From: an uncultured Bacillaceae bacterium
GTDB lineage: Bacteria; Bacillota; Bacilli; Bacillales; Bacillaceae_L
Direction of reading: 5' to 3'
Length of the DNA stretch: 64,000 nt
Assembly (NCBI GenBank): GCA_947497585.1
Contig: CANMHG010000004.1
Coordinates: 186,001 to 250,000, forward strand
Shown in pieces: positions 54,397 to 63,251 of this stretch. A program made the translations under genes and the position numbers. The first letter of the stretch is position 1. Every line of letters begins with the position of its first letter. A model generated the notes under the pieces. It saw only the letters and a list, made by a program, of their open reading frames with translations, did not search any database and was not told where the DNA came from.

Positions 54397-54536
54397 TTTG
54401 ATAGGTAGAGATGGTCTATTGTGACTGTAATTAGAAAGCCAAAGTGGTGTTGAACTCAGTTGGGCTGCTATAAACATCATTTTCGATTTCAATAAAATAT
54501 GCTAAAATGATATTTCTTGGCAGGGGCACAAAAATA

Positions 54537-54579
54537 AATGGGAAGTAGGAATCCTTATGCTTGATTCCTGCTTCCCATT
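54537..54579. terminator. Bidirectional hairpin
   Basis: The 16-bp arms AATGGGAAGTAGGAAT (54537-54552) and ATTCCTGCTTCCCATT (54564-54579) pair with one G-T. AT-rich tracts flank both sides. Confidence 0.7.
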
Positions 54580-54600
54580 ATTTATTAGGAAATTTTGACA

Positions 54601-54624
54601 CTACCTCTCCAGGTAGTTTTTTTT
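54601..54624 (+). terminator. Rho-independent terminator
   Basis: CTACCT and AGGTAG with a 4-base loop, followed by eight Ts (54617-54624). It isolates comK from upstream transcription. Confidence 0.8.
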
Positions 54625-54639
54625 GTGACCTAACTCACA
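54624..54639. promoter_or_regulatory. FNR/CRP-type box 1
   Basis: The sequence TGTGACCTAACTCACA is a perfect TGTGA-N6-TCACA palindrome, the consensus of FNR/CRP-family sites in Bacillus. It overlaps the end of the T run of the preceding terminator. Confidence 0.65.
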
Positions 54640-54666
54640 CCACCACCTTCATTTCCCCCTATTTTC

Positions 54667-54682
54667 TGTGACCTAAATCACA
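54667..54682. promoter_or_regulatory. FNR/CRP-type box 2
   Basis: The sequence TGTGACCTAAATCACA is a second perfect TGTGA-N6-TCACA, centred 43 bp (about four helical turns) from box 1, on the same face of the DNA. It is about 130 bp ahead of the comK start. Confidence 0.65.
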
Positions 54683-54804
54683 AAATTTGACAAAATATGA
54701 CAAATTAATGAATGTTTAAGTATTACTATTCTCATTTTTCTTAATTTTTCGTATAGTTGTTTTTGTAGGAAAATTATACTATATGACTATTGGAGGAGAA
54801 GGAA

Positions 54805-55395
54805 ATGAAAATCAAAGAAAATTACCTAATAGGGGAGACAACACATGCTTTGTTACCATTTGCGCATGAGACACTGAGAACAATGATCATTGATTTAAAT
54901 GGGATTTTTTATACTTCAAGAAAACCGTTTCAGGTGGTGGAAGATAGTTGCCAAAATGGGGGAGCTTCGTACGATGGTAGACGAAAGGCAATTAAGCGAT
55001 TTACTGGCATTACTCAAAAAGTTCCTGCACCAATTAAAACACACGATTACATCTATGCAGTTCCAACACATTCGCCAGAGCAATATGAATGCATTTGGAT
55101 AATTGCTCATAATTTTATTGATGCTTACCCAGCCAATAATGGTGAAAATACAATTATTAAATTTAAGGATGATAGCTATATCGAAGTTACGAATGTGTCT
55201 TCTTCTATCATATTTAAGCAGTTAACGAGAACGTGCTTTGTTGCAGCAAGATTTTCTCCATCCAATCGATTTTCATTTTGGATTAACTCTACAGATGGTA
55301 GAATTACCCGTTCACTTCCCGGGCATACACCACCTGTAAACATGTTACTAGAAGAAAAAGAAGAAGAAAAAGAAAAAGAAGAGGTTCACAATTAA
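54805..55395 (+). CDS. comK: Competence transcription factor ComK
   Basis: A 196-aa protein. The stretch FYTSRKPFQVVEDSCQNGGASYDGRRKAIKRFTG and the WIIAHN and SFWINS parts match ComK. The tail is a run of Glu/Lys. ComK activates DNA-uptake and recombination genes by binding paired AT-boxes. The ATG at 54805 follows GGAGGAG; a TTG at 54790 would overlap that site. Two FNR-type boxes lie upstream, an arrangement I do not know from Bacillus subtilis comK. Confidence 0.85.
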   Translation: MKIKENYLIGETTHALLPFAHETLRTMIIDLNGIFYTSRKPFQVVEDSCQNGGASYDGRRKAIKRFTGITQKVPAPIKTHDYIYAVPTHSPEQYECIWIIAHNFIDAYPANNGENTIIKFKDDSYIEVTNVSSSIIFKQLTRTCFVAARFSPSNRFSFWINSTDGRITRSLPGHTPPVNMLLEEKEEEKEKEEVHN

Positions 55396-55572
55396 AATTA
55401 CATAGTTCATAAAGAAAAAACGGACTACTCGCGAATTAAAGGTCAAATTGAACGATAATTCTAGATTTGTACGTTTTTTTCCTTTGCTGATTCCTCTCTA
55501 TGAAATATTTAAACTCTAACTCTTAACCATGTTATACTCTGTTTTTCATTATGCTTTTAACAACAATAATAG

Positions 55573-55597
55573 CCAGTCCTACAACAAGGACTGACTT
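55573..55597 (-). terminator. Possible terminator of the VLRF1-type gene
   Basis: The arms CAGTCCT (55574-55580) and AGGACTG (55587-55593) form a short stem 20 bp after the stop on the minus strand. The following tract is only partly T-rich. Confidence 0.4.
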
Positions 55598-55615
55598 CAT
55601 TTTCTGCATTCTTTA

Positions 55616-56428
55616 TTAATTTACATCAAGCAATTTTTCAACAACTTTATGTTCATTCTCATTAAATAAATTTTTTTGAATAATCGTATCTACTTGCTTA
55701 TTCATATTTTTCTCAAGCATTTTTCCTTCTTCTTTATCTCCAACTAAGATTACTTTCTCAAATTTTTCATCTGCAATTTTTTTATCCAGCTTACTACCAA
55801 GACTTTTTATCCAGCGATATTGATTTTCCTTCACACGATCTTCAAAATGATCCACTTGGTTAGCACTTTTCACTGCTTTACTCCCCATGCTTGAATTAAC
55901 ATGGGAAGGACCTTCATTCTTTCTCCAATCATCAAACACGAGATCAACTTCAATCGTTTCTGAGCCTTCCAATTGGGCAAAGTTGGTTTTGAGGATTTTT
56001 ACTTGATTTTGCTGCATGAGTACTAAAGCTGTTAAGGGATATTGTTTATGCAATTCAGTCAGTTGGTCTAATACAGGTCTCTCTTCCCAATAAAACCTAG
56101 TTTCAACGGGAACCTGTAATTCAAAGGCTTCCCAAACACCACTATCCTCAGAAGCAAAAATGACAAACCCACGCGGCTGTTTTCTTCCTAAGTTCTCAAT
56201 ATAATCTTCTACTTTCTGACGAATTGAATGTAGACGTTTCAGCTCTTCCTCACTACTAACCATCAAATATTCTTCTAATCTATTAAATCCAGTTTTCAAG
56301 GCAATCTTCCACTTGCCGTCCTGCTGTTCTTGATCTCTTCGATCTGTGTTTAAATATAACGATAACATCTTATCTGGTTTTTGCAGAATCAAATTTTGTA
56401 ATTTGGCAATTCTTTCTTGATAAATCAT
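55616..56428 (-). CDS. VLRF1-type aeRF1-like protein
   Basis: A 270-aa protein related to the archaeal/eukaryotic release factor 1 fold: MLSLYLNTDRRDQEQQDGKWKIALKTGFNRL at the N-terminus, PRGFVIFASEDSGVWEAF in the middle and the C-terminal KVILVGDKEEGKMLEKNMNKQV. Members are suspected ribosome-associated factors that act on stalled ribosomes, which is unproven for this one. It is monocistronic. Confidence 0.7.
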   Translation of the reverse strand: MIYQERIAKLQNLILQKPDKMLSLYLNTDRRDQEQQDGKWKIALKTGFNRLEEYLMVSSEEELKRLHSIRQKVEDYIENLGRKQPRGFVIFASEDSGVWEAFELQVPVETRFYWEERPVLDQLTELHKQYPLTALVLMQQNQVKILKTNFAQLEGSETIEVDLVFDDWRKNEGPSHVNSSMGSKAVKSANQVDHFEDRVKENQYRWIKSLGSKLDKKIADEKFEKVILVGDKEEGKMLEKNMNKQVDTIIQKNLFNENEHKVVEKLLDVN

Positions 56429-56542
56429 AGATTGAATACCTCCTATATGATGATTTATTATCTATTTCCACTAAAAGGTCTTAGATAAACATTCTGCACC
56501 TAATTGTTTGATAGGTAACACCTCTTATCAGTTGCCAAGTAT

Positions 56543-56567
56543 AAAAAAAGCGTCCCTAAAGGACGCT
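56543..56567 (-). terminator. Terminator of the DUF420 gene
   Basis: AGCGTCC (56549-56555) and GGACGCT (56561-56567) form the stem; on the minus strand it is followed by seven Ts. Confidence 0.8.
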
Positions 56568-56587
56568 TACACTCTCTAACTATTCAC

Positions 56588-57133
56588 TTAATAATATGGT
56601 GAAATCATCACGTAAATAAGTACTCCAGTTAAGCTTACATATAACCATAACGGCATTGTCACTCTAGCAATTTTTTTGTGACGCTCGTTTTCCATATTCC
56701 AAGCTCTTGCAACCGAGGTTAATGCAAGTGGAACAATAATGGCTGCTAATAGAATATGTGTGATTAAGATAAAATAATAAATAAAGGCCATTAATCCTGT
56801 ACCACCGTATGGTGTTGATTCTGCTATATAATGATACATTGTGTAAGTAAGAAGAAAGAGTGCTGTAGTCGTAAAAGCTGCATAAATAAATCGACGGTGT
56901 ACTAGTACATTTTTCTTTAGGATGGCAATAAGCGCTCCAACAAGAAATAAAAACGTGAAGCTATTAAAAATGGCATTCAGTAAAGGTAAAATAGTAGGAT
57001 CAAAAGCTGTAAAATCTTCTACTCCTGGTATCCCTGCTAAAACAAAGATTACACTATTTAACACAATCGTCGTAACAATAATAAACGGTTTGTAATTTCT
57101 CTTCTTTACTAATTGCTTCTCATCATTATTCAT
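56588..57133 (-). CDS. DUF420 (YozB/CtaM-type) membrane protein
   Basis: A 181-aa protein with five transmembrane segments. FTFLFLVGALIAILKKNVLVHRRFIYAAF and FILITHILLAAIIVPLAL carry the two histidines typical of the family. The Staphylococcus relative CtaM is needed for maturation of aa3-type cytochrome oxidase, so a similar role is likely. No cta genes are adjacent. Confidence 0.8.
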   Translation of the reverse strand: MNNDEKQLVKKRNYKPFIIVTTIVLNSVIFVLAGIPGVEDFTAFDPTILPLLNAIFNSFTFLFLVGALIAILKKNVLVHRRFIYAAFTTTALFLLTYTMYHYIAESTPYGGTGLMAFIYYFILITHILLAAIIVPLALTSVARAWNMENERHKKIARVTMPLWLYVSLTGVLIYVMISPYY

Positions 57134-57309
57134 TGATTTACCTTCTTTCTATAAGAATCAAGTTCTATTATAATACAATCTACATAATAGATAACTTCTT
57201 TTTTACATAGTATGATTATGAAATAGTGGAATTTGAAGTAAATACATATAGATTACCTATGAATTTTAATGGTCAGTAAAGTATTTTTTAAACAAAGAGG
57301 AGAGTCAAT

Positions 57310-57780
57310 ATGGAAGTAGTATATTTAGCAGGTGGATGTTTATGGGGAGTACAAGCTTTTGTAAAAACTTTACCTGGTGTTACGTTTACAGAAGCGGGGA
57401 GAGCGAATGGAACAAGTCCTACACTTGAAGGTGAGTATGATGGCTATGCTGAATGTGTAAAAACGGAATTTGATCCGACGGTTGTATCAATCAGGGAATT
57501 AATGGGTTATTTATTTGAAATCATTGATCCATACAGTTTGAATAAACAAGGACCGGATGTTGGTGAGAAATACAGAACAGGGGTATATAGTGAAAAGCTT
57601 GAACACTTAAAAGAGGCGAACCTGTTTCTTAGTGAGAGAGATGATTATGAGCGTATCGTTGTGGAAGTATTACCTCTTACGAACTATGTGAGAAGTGCAG
57701 AAGAACATCAAGATAGGTTAGCTCGATGTCCAGATGATTACTGTCATATTCCAGAAGAGATATTAAAAAGATATAAGTAA
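57310..57780 (+). CDS. msrA: Peptide methionine sulfoxide reductase MsrA
   Basis: A 156-aa protein. The catalytic motif is GGCLWGVQ at residue 8-15, where most MsrA have GCFW; the Phe-to-Leu change is conservative and the cysteine is intact. It also has EVIDPYSLNKQGPDVGEKYRTGVY with the FDP/DQGY-like Msr core, and a terminal HCHIPEE. It reduces methionine-S-sulfoxide in the cytosol. AGAGG precedes the ATG. The genes msrB and other partners are not adjacent. Confidence 0.85.
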   Translation: MEVVYLAGGCLWGVQAFVKTLPGVTFTEAGRANGTSPTLEGEYDGYAECVKTEFDPTVVSIRELMGYLFEIIDPYSLNKQGPDVGEKYRTGVYSEKLEHLKEANLFLSERDDYERIVVEVLPLTNYVRSAEEHQDRLARCPDDYCHIPEEILKRYK

Positions 57781-57810
57781 AGGATGTACCTACATAAGTA
57801 AACAATTCAA

Positions 57811-57890
57811 GATACTATCCAATCAAGCAGACTACATTTAATAGGGAGTAGATACTATCCAATCAAGCAGACTACATTTAATAGGGAGTA
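57811..57890. repeat. Exact 40-bp tandem duplication
   Basis: Two identical 40-bp units, 57811-57850 and 57851-57890, lie head to tail with no spacer, just after msrA and before the GNAT remnant. This looks like a recent slippage or unequal-crossover duplication. Confidence 0.95.
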
Positions 57891-57894
57891 TTGA

Positions 57895-58230
57895 ATTATT
57901 TTAGTATTTGGAGGTTATTTGGGTGACTATGCTAGCAACGGTGAAAGACGCTTTTTTTTGATAGCTTTGGATATTGATAATGGTAAGATTATTGGTTCGA
58001 TTGAATTTGGACCGGCAAGTAATCTCATTATAGATTGTACAAACAATCATTTCAAAGATCTAATGGAGGTGGGTACAGTTTTTGTTCATCCAGACTATCA
58101 AAGGAATGGCGTAGGGAATTTGCTACTGAACAAGATGTTTACTATTTTACAAAATAAAGGGATAGAGGGATTTTGTTTAGGAATACAGAGGGACGGATCT
58201 CGTGTTTCTTTCGTTTCGCTAAACAGGTGA
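57895..58230 (+). pseudogene. GNAT acetyltransferase remnant
   Basis: About 110 codons resembling the middle of a GNAT domain: IALDIDNGKIIGSIEF, VGTVFVHPDYQRNGVGNLLLNKMF. The N-terminal strands are missing, and the frame after EGFCL runs into the inverted-repeat sequence at 58189-58260 and stops. No ribosome-binding site fits a start near 57919. I regard it as a gene truncated at both ends. Confidence 0.65.
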
Positions 58231-58260
58231 AACAAAAGGTCCGTCCCTTTGTTTCACCTG
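58189..58260. repeat. Second palindromic element (GGGACGG type)
   Basis: Two nested inverted repeats: AGGGACGGA (58189-58197) with TCCGTCCCT (58240-58248), and the 13-bp CAGGTGAAACAAA (58224-58236) with TTTGTTTCACCTG (58248-58260). The inner hairpin sits 3 bp from the stop of the antiporter operon and can terminate both strands. It is unrelated to the 52-bp palindrome. Confidence 0.75.
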
Positions 58261-58262
58261 TT

Positions 58263-59816
58263 TTAAATCATCAATAACAACAAAATCAGTAAAGTGGTAG
58301 TTGCCCAAACCAAATATCTACTTAACCTTCCATCATGATAGTTACTTAACTTATTGCCTGTAGTGACAAATAGTCTAGCTATTTTACGATACATATCAAA
58401 ATGGAGAAGTTTTTCATAGTTTTTCACTAGATATTTCTTAAATAATATAAATACTGCAACTGCCCAGAGAAAAGGCTTAATTCCACTTAGCATATGCTTT
58501 GTATCGAAATAAGTAATGTCTACATACAGATTCGTTACATTTTCTAACAAGGAAGGATAAATACCAATCACTATCATCAACACAGTTAACAATCCCATTC
58601 CTGCCTGCATGCTGATTGGTGGTTTAGTATCTAAGGTAATCGTACTCTTTTTGAAAAAAGCATAATAAATAAATTTAAAAAACATAAGAGAAGTCCCGAA
58701 ACTCATCAGGTTGAAACCCCAGGTTAAAACTGGGTCATGTATAGCATCTTTAATAATGGTTTTACTCATATATCCGTTAAAAAAAGGAACGCCAGTTATT
58801 CCGAGAATTGCGACTATTGTGGCTATCAAAGTTACAGGAAGTTTTCTGCGCATGACCCCTAAATTTTCAAAACTATCCTTCCCTGTGATATAAATGACAG
58901 CTCCCACTGCCATAAATAATACCGTCTTATATAAGACGTGATTAACTAGGTGAAAAATAGCTCCTGCCATTCCCTCTGAAGTATCAATACTAATACCTAT
59001 AATCATAAAACCAACCTGAATTATGATAGAATAGCTTAAAAATTTAAGAACCTGGTTTGTTCTTAAGGCCATGACAATTCCAAACAAAGCCGAAATAACA
59101 CCAGCATATGATAATATATTTATCCCAGGCAGCAGGACGCTCATTACATAGACTCCAACTTTTGTCGTATAAATTGACAAAACAACTGCTACATAAAAAG
59201 GAGCTTTGCTATAAGCCATTGGCAACCACGTATGGAAACCGAAAAGGGCGAGCTTAACGGCTATTGCAATCATAAAAAAGGGGATTGCGGCTTCTATAGT
59301 ATCTAGCGCTAAACTACCTGTAGCTGAATATTGTAAAAAGATTCCCCATAATAAACTTAAACTTCCTGCCACATGCAGTAGAAAATAATAATACCCCGTT
59401 TTTTTAGTAAACTCACTTGCCATTATTATAATAAAAGAGGAACTAATGGTCATTAACTCCCAAAAGATATAGAGAGTAAACAGATCACCTGCAAAAACAA
59501 CAGTCAGTGCACTTCCAATAAACAAAAATACTAACCTTAACTGACTTAGAGAACATATAGTCAGTGAATAAATAACAGCAGCCAAACCAGCTACTGCAAA
59601 AATTAAGCCTGTTAATTTACTGATATTAGCTACTTTAAAAGGAACTAGAGAGTACTTAAGAAAATCCAGTTGAAAACTGTAACCAGGTATTAAATAAAAA
59701 GTAAGGATAAGGGCTCCTACCGAAATAAGTAAAGAGATGAAGTATTTGATTTTATTATTCATGGGTAAAAGTAAAAGTAAAGCACCTAGTATATATAAAA
59801 GACCTGGCGTAATCAT
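58263..59816 (-). CDS. NuoL/M/N-type proton-conducting antiporter subunit (second MnhD/MrpA-like)
   Basis: A 517-aa membrane protein with about 14 transmembrane helices. The TM5 glutamate in LYIFWELMTISSS and lysines in IAVKLALFGFHTWLPMAYSKAP and YTTKVGVYV, the residues used for proton transfer in complex-I-like antiporters, are present. It is the last gene of the operon, and with the MnhD homologue it probably supplies the function of MrpA's large N-terminal part. The ATG at 59816 follows AGGAGG by 6 bp. Confidence 0.85.
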   Translation of the reverse strand: MITPGLLYILGALLLLLPMNNKIKYFISLLISVGALILTFYLIPGYSFQLDFLKYSLVPFKVANISKLTGLIFAVAGLAAVIYSLTICSLSQLRLVFLFIGSALTVVFAGDLFTLYIFWELMTISSSFIIIMASEFTKKTGYYYFLLHVAGSLSLLWGIFLQYSATGSLALDTIEAAIPFFMIAIAVKLALFGFHTWLPMAYSKAPFYVAVVLSIYTTKVGVYVMSVLLPGINILSYAGVISALFGIVMALRTNQVLKFLSYSIIIQVGFMIIGISIDTSEGMAGAIFHLVNHVLYKTVLFMAVGAVIYITGKDSFENLGVMRRKLPVTLIATIVAILGITGVPFFNGYMSKTIIKDAIHDPVLTWGFNLMSFGTSLMFFKFIYYAFFKKSTITLDTKPPISMQAGMGLLTVLMIVIGIYPSLLENVTNLYVDITYFDTKHMLSGIKPFLWAVAVFILFKKYLVKNYEKLLHFDMYRKIARLFVTTGNKLSNYHDGRLSRYLVWATTTLLILLLLMI

Positions 59817-59818
59817 CT

Positions 59819-61288
59819 TCAACCTCCTAGTAAAATCCTTATGTACTCTCCATTATCTAGTAAGTAGTTCGGTATTCTATTAATTAGATGTAGAGGTAAT
59901 GAAGGCACGATGCCAAACACAATACATAAACTGCCCAGAAATAAAGTCGGTAATTTTAAAGATAAACCTGGTTCTTCCATTGGTCGTAGTTTTTCGTTTT
60001 TTGTATATAATGTAACAATTACTTTTAGGTAATACGTTAGAGATAAAAACGTACCCACCAGAATAGAAAAGGCAGCATAAACAAACCCTGCTTCTAGAGC
60101 TGCTTCAACAATAAGCCATTTACTCATAAATCCGTTGAAGGGAGGCAGACCCACTATTGCAAGTGAAGCAACGACAAAAGTAAAAGAAAGTAGGGGGAAT
60201 TTATAACCAAGTCCTTTAATATCTTTTATATCAACTGCACTTAAACTATAAGAAAAAATGCCTGCCACTAAAAATAAAGTCCCCTTCATGATGGCGTGAT
60301 TCAAAATATGAAAACTTCCAGCTATTAATCCTGCTTCACTACCTACAAATAAACCGACAGTGATATACGCAATCTGAGCAATACTGGAATACGCAAGAAG
60401 CCGAACTAAATTTGTTTGCTGATAAGCTAAAGAATGAGCAATAAGAAAAGTAATGACTCCCCAGAAAACACCAATGTTTAACATTCCACTATCTTTTAGA
60501 AAATCAATTCCAAACATAATATATAAAACTCTGATTAATGCATAAACAGCAGATTTCATCACTAATCCCGAAGATAATACATTATAAGGAATAGGAGAAT
60601 CTTCATAAGCATCTGGTAGCCAAGCATGCAAAGGAATTAACCCTATCTTTGTGCTATAACCAAATACAAAAAAAGTCATTAGTATACTTTTTATTTTAAA
60701 AGGAATGTCTATAAAGGCTAGAGAGATTTCTGCCATGTTTAGAGTTCCAGTTAAATAGTAAGTTAAAATTGTAGCGAGTAAAATAAAAAAACTCCCCAGT
60801 GTAGACGTTATCAAATACTTAAAAGTTCCTTCTAATCCTTTATCCGTATTTTTCAAAGCCGTCAAAGCGATAGAGCTTAGAGAACTCACTTCTAAAAATA
60901 CATAAAGATTAAATAAATCAGCCGTAAGAACCATTCCAGAGATTCCGGCTATCATTAAGTAGGTAAAAATAAAATATGTATGTTTATTTGAGATATTGAT
61001 ATAACTCAAGGAAAAAATAATAACTGGTAGTAGTAATAGAGCCATGATTAGCAAAAACATGGTGGAAAAAGGATCTACCATTAAATTAATACCTAAGAGC
61101 CCCCAACCACCAACACTGTAAACTTTTGGAGGATGACCAGTAGTTATAACTAAAATTAACAAAATAAGATAAATGACCGCACTTCCGGTTACGAGAGGGA
61201 AAAATATCTTTTTAAAATAATACTTAAATATTCCAAGAAAAAATGCGGTTAATAAAGGTAGTATGATAACAAGGACACCCGCTTCCAT
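59819..61288 (-). CDS. mnhD: Na+/H+ antiporter subunit MnhD/MrpD
   Basis: A 489-aa membrane protein with 14 predicted helices. Glutamate in LYVFLEVSSLSS and lysine in GYSTKIGLIPLHAWLPDAYEDSP fit the proton-transfer pair of MrpD. It precedes the second antiporter-like subunit by only 2 bp and follows MnhC by 24 bp. A GGGAGG site precedes the ATG. Confidence 0.9.
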   Translation of the reverse strand: MEAGVLVIILPLLTAFFLGIFKYYFKKIFFPLVTGSAVIYLILLILVITTGHPPKVYSVGGWGLLGINLMVDPFSTMFLLIMALLLLPVIIFSLSYINISNKHTYFIFTYLMIAGISGMVLTADLFNLYVFLEVSSLSSIALTALKNTDKGLEGTFKYLITSTLGSFFILLATILTYYLTGTLNMAEISLAFIDIPFKIKSILMTFFVFGYSTKIGLIPLHAWLPDAYEDSPIPYNVLSSGLVMKSAVYALIRVLYIMFGIDFLKDSGMLNIGVFWGVITFLIAHSLAYQQTNLVRLLAYSSIAQIAYITVGLFVGSEAGLIAGSFHILNHAIMKGTLFLVAGIFSYSLSAVDIKDIKGLGYKFPLLSFTFVVASLAIVGLPPFNGFMSKWLIVEAALEAGFVYAAFSILVGTFLSLTYYLKVIVTLYTKNEKLRPMEEPGLSLKLPTLFLGSLCIVFGIVPSLPLHLINRIPNYLLDNGEYIRILLGG

Positions 61289-61312
61289 TTATTAACCTCC
61301 CGAAACTAAATA

Positions 61313-61648
61313 TTATCCTCGCAATTTTCTAATCTCATCAATGTTTAACGTTCCATATCTTTTATATAACTTAATTACTAACGCTAGCATGACAGCTGTA
61401 ACACTTCCCCCAATAACAATTGATGTTAAGGCCAGTGCTTGAGGGATAGGATCAACGACTGTTTCATATCCTTTGTCTAAAATAGGCGCAGTTCCACCTG
61501 GTTTATAACTTACGAGTATTAATAATAAAATCAAAGTAGATTCTACAATTGCAAATCCAATAGCAATTTTGATTAAGTTTTTATGAGTTATGATCGCATA
61601 CATTCCTAGACAGAATAAAATGATTACGACAGCAAATGGTATTTCCAC
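61313..61648 (-). CDS. mnhC: Na+/H+ antiporter subunit MnhC/MrpC
   Basis: A 111-aa, three-helix NuoK-like subunit with the glutamate in GFAIVESTLILLLI and the conserved PQALALTSIVIG. GTG start at 61648 behind AAGGAG. It is 2 bp downstream of mnhB. Confidence 0.9.
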   Translation of the reverse strand: MEIPFAVVIILFCLGMYAIITHKNLIKIAIGFAIVESTLILLLILVSYKPGGTAPILDKGYETVVDPIPQALALTSIVIGGSVTAVMLALVIKLYKRYGTLNIDEIRKLRG

Positions 61649-61650
61649 TA

Positions 61651-62376
61651 TTATTTCTCCTTAATTAAACTATTAAATATGATAACCAGACCCGCTCCTA
61701 CTTTTAGACCAATCATTAAATTTAGGTATGGTATTAACCCGCCACTAATCAACTCTCCGGTATTTCCTGGACCAAAACCTGCTCTTCCGTTGGCAAGAAA
61801 ATTGCTAGCAGTCACTATTCCTAGTAATCCTAAAAAAATAAAACCTATAGCTCCTAGATCTTCAAATAACTTTGTTCTGGCAGGTTTGAATTTATATTCA
61901 GAGACTTCAACACCATAGGTAGTTATCAGCAGAGCCGGTATTGTAGCAAGCACAACTCCTCCAACAAATCCTCCACCAGGACTTAGATGACCAAACAATA
62001 TTAAGTAGGCTCCTAACACTGCTAAAAAGGGGAGTATCATTTTTATCGTTGTATCAACAATCATTGTGAATTTAACACTCTGCATTGTTGCAATACTAAC
62101 TGGAACTAGAAAAGCTAAAATAGAAGCAGCAGTCAAAATCACAGTTGCTTCACCCAACGTATCAAAACTCCGGTAATCAAGTAGAACTGAAGCAACTAAA
62201 TTTATCGCCCCGGTTTCTTGTACCCCTTCAGTTATATAGTGTTCAGATAAATATCTTTTACCATCGTTACCAAGATTATGTATTTGAAAAAACAGTACGA
62301 ATAAGAAAATGGCCAATGCTGCAACAACGACTAGTTTATAGAGGTTATTAAACAATTCATTTATATTACTTTTCAT
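61651..62376 (-). CDS. mnhB: Fused MbhE-like (MrpA C-terminal) and MnhB subunit
   Basis: A 241-aa membrane protein. The first about 100 residues resemble the last part of MrpA (INLVASVLLDYRSFDTLGEATVILTA), the remainder is MnhB (MILPFLAVLGAYLILFGHLSPGGGFVGGVVLA). In typical Bacillus mrp operons these parts belong to MrpA and MrpB. The start overlaps the DUF4040 gene by 4 bp (ATGA). Confidence 0.85.
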   Translation of the reverse strand: MKSNINELFNNLYKLVVVAALAIFLFVLFFQIHNLGNDGKRYLSEHYITEGVQETGAINLVASVLLDYRSFDTLGEATVILTAASILAFLVPVSIATMQSVKFTMIVDTTIKMILPFLAVLGAYLILFGHLSPGGGFVGGVVLATIPALLITTYGVEVSEYKFKPARTKLFEDLGAIGFIFLGLLGIVTASNFLANGRAGFGPGNTGELISGGLIPYLNLMIGLKVGAGLVIIFNSLIKEK

Positions 62377-62612
62377 CGTTCAATACTCGTTTTATGTATC
62401 GTAATAACAAAGAAAACAGTCGTTAAGCCAGCAGTCATTACCGCTTCAGCAAGAGCAACACCCGGTGCCTGGAGGATGACAAAAATAACGACTAGAATTG
62501 CACCAAAAATAGGTAGTGTAATAACTGAGGTTGAAATATCCTTAGTAAAAACACAAAAAGATGTAGTAATTAGTAAAAATAGCATTAACAGATTAAGTAG
62601 TAGGTCTATCAC
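62373..62612 (-). CDS. DUF4040 (MrpA-middle) subunit
   Basis: A 79-aa protein of three helices, including FGAILVVIFVILQAPGVALAEAVMTAGL, the element found between the main domains of MrpA. It exists here as a separate gene. GTG at 62612 is chosen because GGAGG lies 7 bp upstream. Confidence 0.8.
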   Translation of the reverse strand: MIDLLLNLLMLFLLITTSFCVFTKDISTSVITLPIFGAILVVIFVILQAPGVALAEAVMTAGLTTVFFVITIHKTSIER

Positions 62613-62627
62613 GACTTTAACCTCCAA

Positions 62628-62963
62628 TTACTTATCATTATCATTTTCTGAGATTGTTTTGGGGACTAAATCAAAATTAGTAGAAAGACGGGCAATGACA
62701 TGAGTTGCTATCGGATTTGTGAGCAATAAAAAAAGGATGATGACAATAAGTTTTAAAGAATCAAAGTTAATTCCTCCCTGAACAATACACCCGATTAAAA
62801 CTGAAATACCTCCGGCTATTAGACATTTAGTGGCAGCATGTAAACGAGTATACAAATCAGGAAAACGGATCATTCCCACAGCAGTACTTAACAAAAAATA
62901 ACTACCTGCTAGTAAAAATACATAAACAACGATTTGTCTTAAAATAGGTATTAAATCAATCAC
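62628..62963 (-). CDS. mnhG: Na+/H+ antiporter subunit MnhG/MrpG
   Basis: A 111-aa, three-helix protein with the family motif GMIRFPDLYTRLHAATK and TNPIATHVIAR. The GTG start overlaps mnhF by 8 bp behind an AGGAGG site. Confidence 0.9.
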   Translation of the reverse strand: MIDLIPILRQIVVYVFLLAGSYFLLSTAVGMIRFPDLYTRLHAATKCLIAGGISVLIGCIVQGGINFDSLKLIVIILFLLLTNPIATHVIARLSTNFDLVPKTISENDNDK

Positions 62964-63219
62964 TAACTCCTCCTTGCTCTGGCTTTCTTAAATACTTAGC
63001 CATAATTAAAACAACGATAAATAATAAAGCCCCATAAACTAAAGCCACATCAATAAAAATTTTCCTTTCAAAATAATAACTTAATAAAACTAAAACTAAT
63101 AAAAACATCACACCTATCGAATTCATAGCAACAATTCTATCAGGTAACCTAGGACCTTTAATGACCCTATAAAAAGTTAATATAGCAAAAAAGACAATTG
63201 CTAGTATTAAATAGAGCAC
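62956..63219 (-). CDS. mnhF: Na+/H+ antiporter subunit MnhF/MrpF
   Basis: An 87-aa, three-helix protein with FYRVIKGPRLPDRIVAMNSIG. GTG at 63219, 10 bp from GGAG, is preferred over GTG at 63228. Confidence 0.85.
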   Translation of the reverse strand: MLYLILAIVFFAILTFYRVIKGPRLPDRIVAMNSIGVMFLLVLVLLSYYFERKIFIDVALVYGALLFIVVLIMAKYLRKPEQGGVSD

Positions 63220-63251
63220 TACAATCACACTCCAAATTGAATGATATGGAA

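Larger units (their letters stand above)
54397..54804. other. Regulatory region upstream of comK
   Basis: 408 bp. It contains a bidirectional terminator (54537-54579), a plus-strand terminator (54601-54624) and two FNR/CRP-type boxes (separate entries). A TTGACA at 54687-54692 may serve as -35, but no good -10 lies 17 bp away. Confidence 0.6.

Noticed and set aside
54790-54804. TTG start for ComK
   Set aside because: It lies within the GGAGGAG site that serves the ATG at 54805.
57811-57890. CRISPR-like repeat
   Set aside because: Only two identical units, directly adjacent without spacers.
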